Assembly: GCA_022822625.1 (NCBI GenBank)
Contig: JAJEAV010000005.1
Coordinates: forward strand, 73,965 to 137,964
Direction of reading: 5' to 3'
Length of the DNA stretch: 64,000 nucleotides
From: Gammaproteobacteria bacterium
Lineage (GTDB): Bacteria; Pseudomonadota; Gammaproteobacteria; Arenicellales; Poriferihabitantaceae
In this document: positions 63,492 through 64,000 of the stretch, piece after piece
Layout of the letters: every line of letters begins with the position of its first letter
Numbering within the stretch: position 1 is the first letter of the stretch
Program-made: the position numbers and the translations under genes
The notes under the pieces: generated by a model
What the model was told of the DNA's origin: nothing
The model's input: the letters and a program-made list of their open reading frames with translations, nothing else
The model's database searches: none

Positions 63492-64000
63492 ATGAACAAT
63501 TCGGATGAGATTTATGCATCGAAGCGTGTCTCATTAAGGGATTTTGCGTTTGGCCCTGAGGTCGCCCGGGTTTTTCCGGATATGGTTCGTCGATCAGTTC
63601 CCGGTTATGAGACCCTGGCATTCATGGTTGGCTGTATCGCAGGAATGAGGGCAAAGCCAAACAGCAACGTTTATGACCTCGGTTGTTCGCTTGGACAGTC
63701 AACACTCATGATGCATTCCCGGATTGATTGCCCCGGGGTGCATTATGTTTGTGTCGATAACTCACGAGATATGCTCAATGGTTGCCAAAAGAATCTCGAT
63801 AGTCAGATTTCTGAAACAAGTTATACCCTGATTAACGATGATGTCCAGTCAGTCTCGATCAACAATGCCAGCGTCGTGGCGATGAATTTGACATTGCAGT
63901 TCGTTAACCCGGCCGAACGCGATCGATTGATTCAGAAAATTCATGATGGGCTTCTGTCAACTGGTGTACTGGTCTTGTCAGAAAAAGTGATTTTGGATAA
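63492..64000 (+). CDS. cmoA: Carboxy-S-adenosyl-L-methionine synthase CmoA (partial, runs off window end)
   Basis: The first 169 residues, beginning MNNSDEIYASKR. The SAM-binding motif is VYDLGCSLGQSTL, preceded by VFPDMVRRSVPGYETL and followed by VVAMNLTLQFVNPAERD, all characteristic of CmoA. It makes the carboxy-SAM used by CmoB to form cmo5U34 at the tRNA wobble position. It lies 62 bp after mce; cmoB may follow outside the window. Confidence 0.93.
   Translation, partial: MNNSDEIYASKRVSLRDFAFGPEVARVFPDMVRRSVPGYETLAFMVGCIAGMRAKPNSNVYDLGCSLGQSTLMMHSRIDCPGVHYVCVDNSRDMLNGCQKNLDSQISETSYTLINDDVQSVSINNASVVAMNLTLQFVNPAERDRLIQKIHDGLLSTGVLVLSEKVILD

Overview
The window is a stretch of chromosome from a non-enteric gammaproteobacterium. 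The evidence is the gammaproteobacterial order of the envelope/lipid A cluster (rpsB-tsf-frr-uppS-cdsA-dxr-rseP-bamA-skp-lpxD-fabZ-lpxA-lpxB-rnhB-dnaE), the hemC-hemD-hemX-hemY order, map-glnD, and cmoA. Base composition is close to balanced, and TTG/GTG starts are fairly common. No rRNA, tRNA, CRISPR array or intact insertion sequence was seen.

Layout. 1-3.66 kb (minus strand): map, glnD and the start of an AmgK-like sugar kinase, tightly coupled. 4.3-22.2 kb (plus strand): a long, nearly gapless housekeeping run from rpsB to dnaE covering translation, isoprenoid and phospholipid precursors, outer-membrane assembly and lipid A. pyrH, normally between tsf and frr, is missing here, and accA does not follow dnaE. 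22.4-31.2 kb: accessory metabolism, with an orphan AAA ATPase, formate-dehydrogenase accessory genes (DUF3305, DUF3306, fdhD) without the enzyme, a phytanoyl-CoA-dioxygenase-like protein, a Tas-type aldo/keto reductase, and a two-gene sodium:solute symporter with its own promoter and a strong terminator. 31.5-42.3 kb: small membrane proteins, an ArsS-like radical SAM protein, nth plus a soluble RnfB-like ferredoxin, a spore-photoproduct-lyase-family protein, malic enzyme, argS, a SPOR protein, hemC and hemD.

42.5-55.9 kb is the accessory, probably defence-related, part. A compact minus-strand three-gene cassette (a GHKL-type ATPase with a very basic N-terminus and a STAS-like segment, a DUF4325 STAS-like protein, and a single-span membrane protein) interrupts the hem operon between hemD and hemX. 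It is the best candidate here for an undescribed system. After hemX-hemY come a DUF4143-type AAA ATPase behind AT-rich direct repeats, a MetX-like acyltransferase/hydrolase, a frameshifted small gene overlapping an ImmA/IrrE metallopeptidase, and an MmeI-like type IIL restriction-modification enzyme.

56.3-63.4 kb (plus strand) is a complete propionyl-CoA to succinyl-CoA module: methylmalonyl-CoA mutase, propionyl-CoA carboxylase beta and alpha, the MeaB chaperone GTPase and methylmalonyl-CoA epimerase. cmoA follows and runs off the window end.

Gene assignments rest on recognisable motifs and lengths read by eye; no database search was run. Promoters, hairpins and the short dispersed 3'-end repeat were found by inspection and are less certain than the genes.
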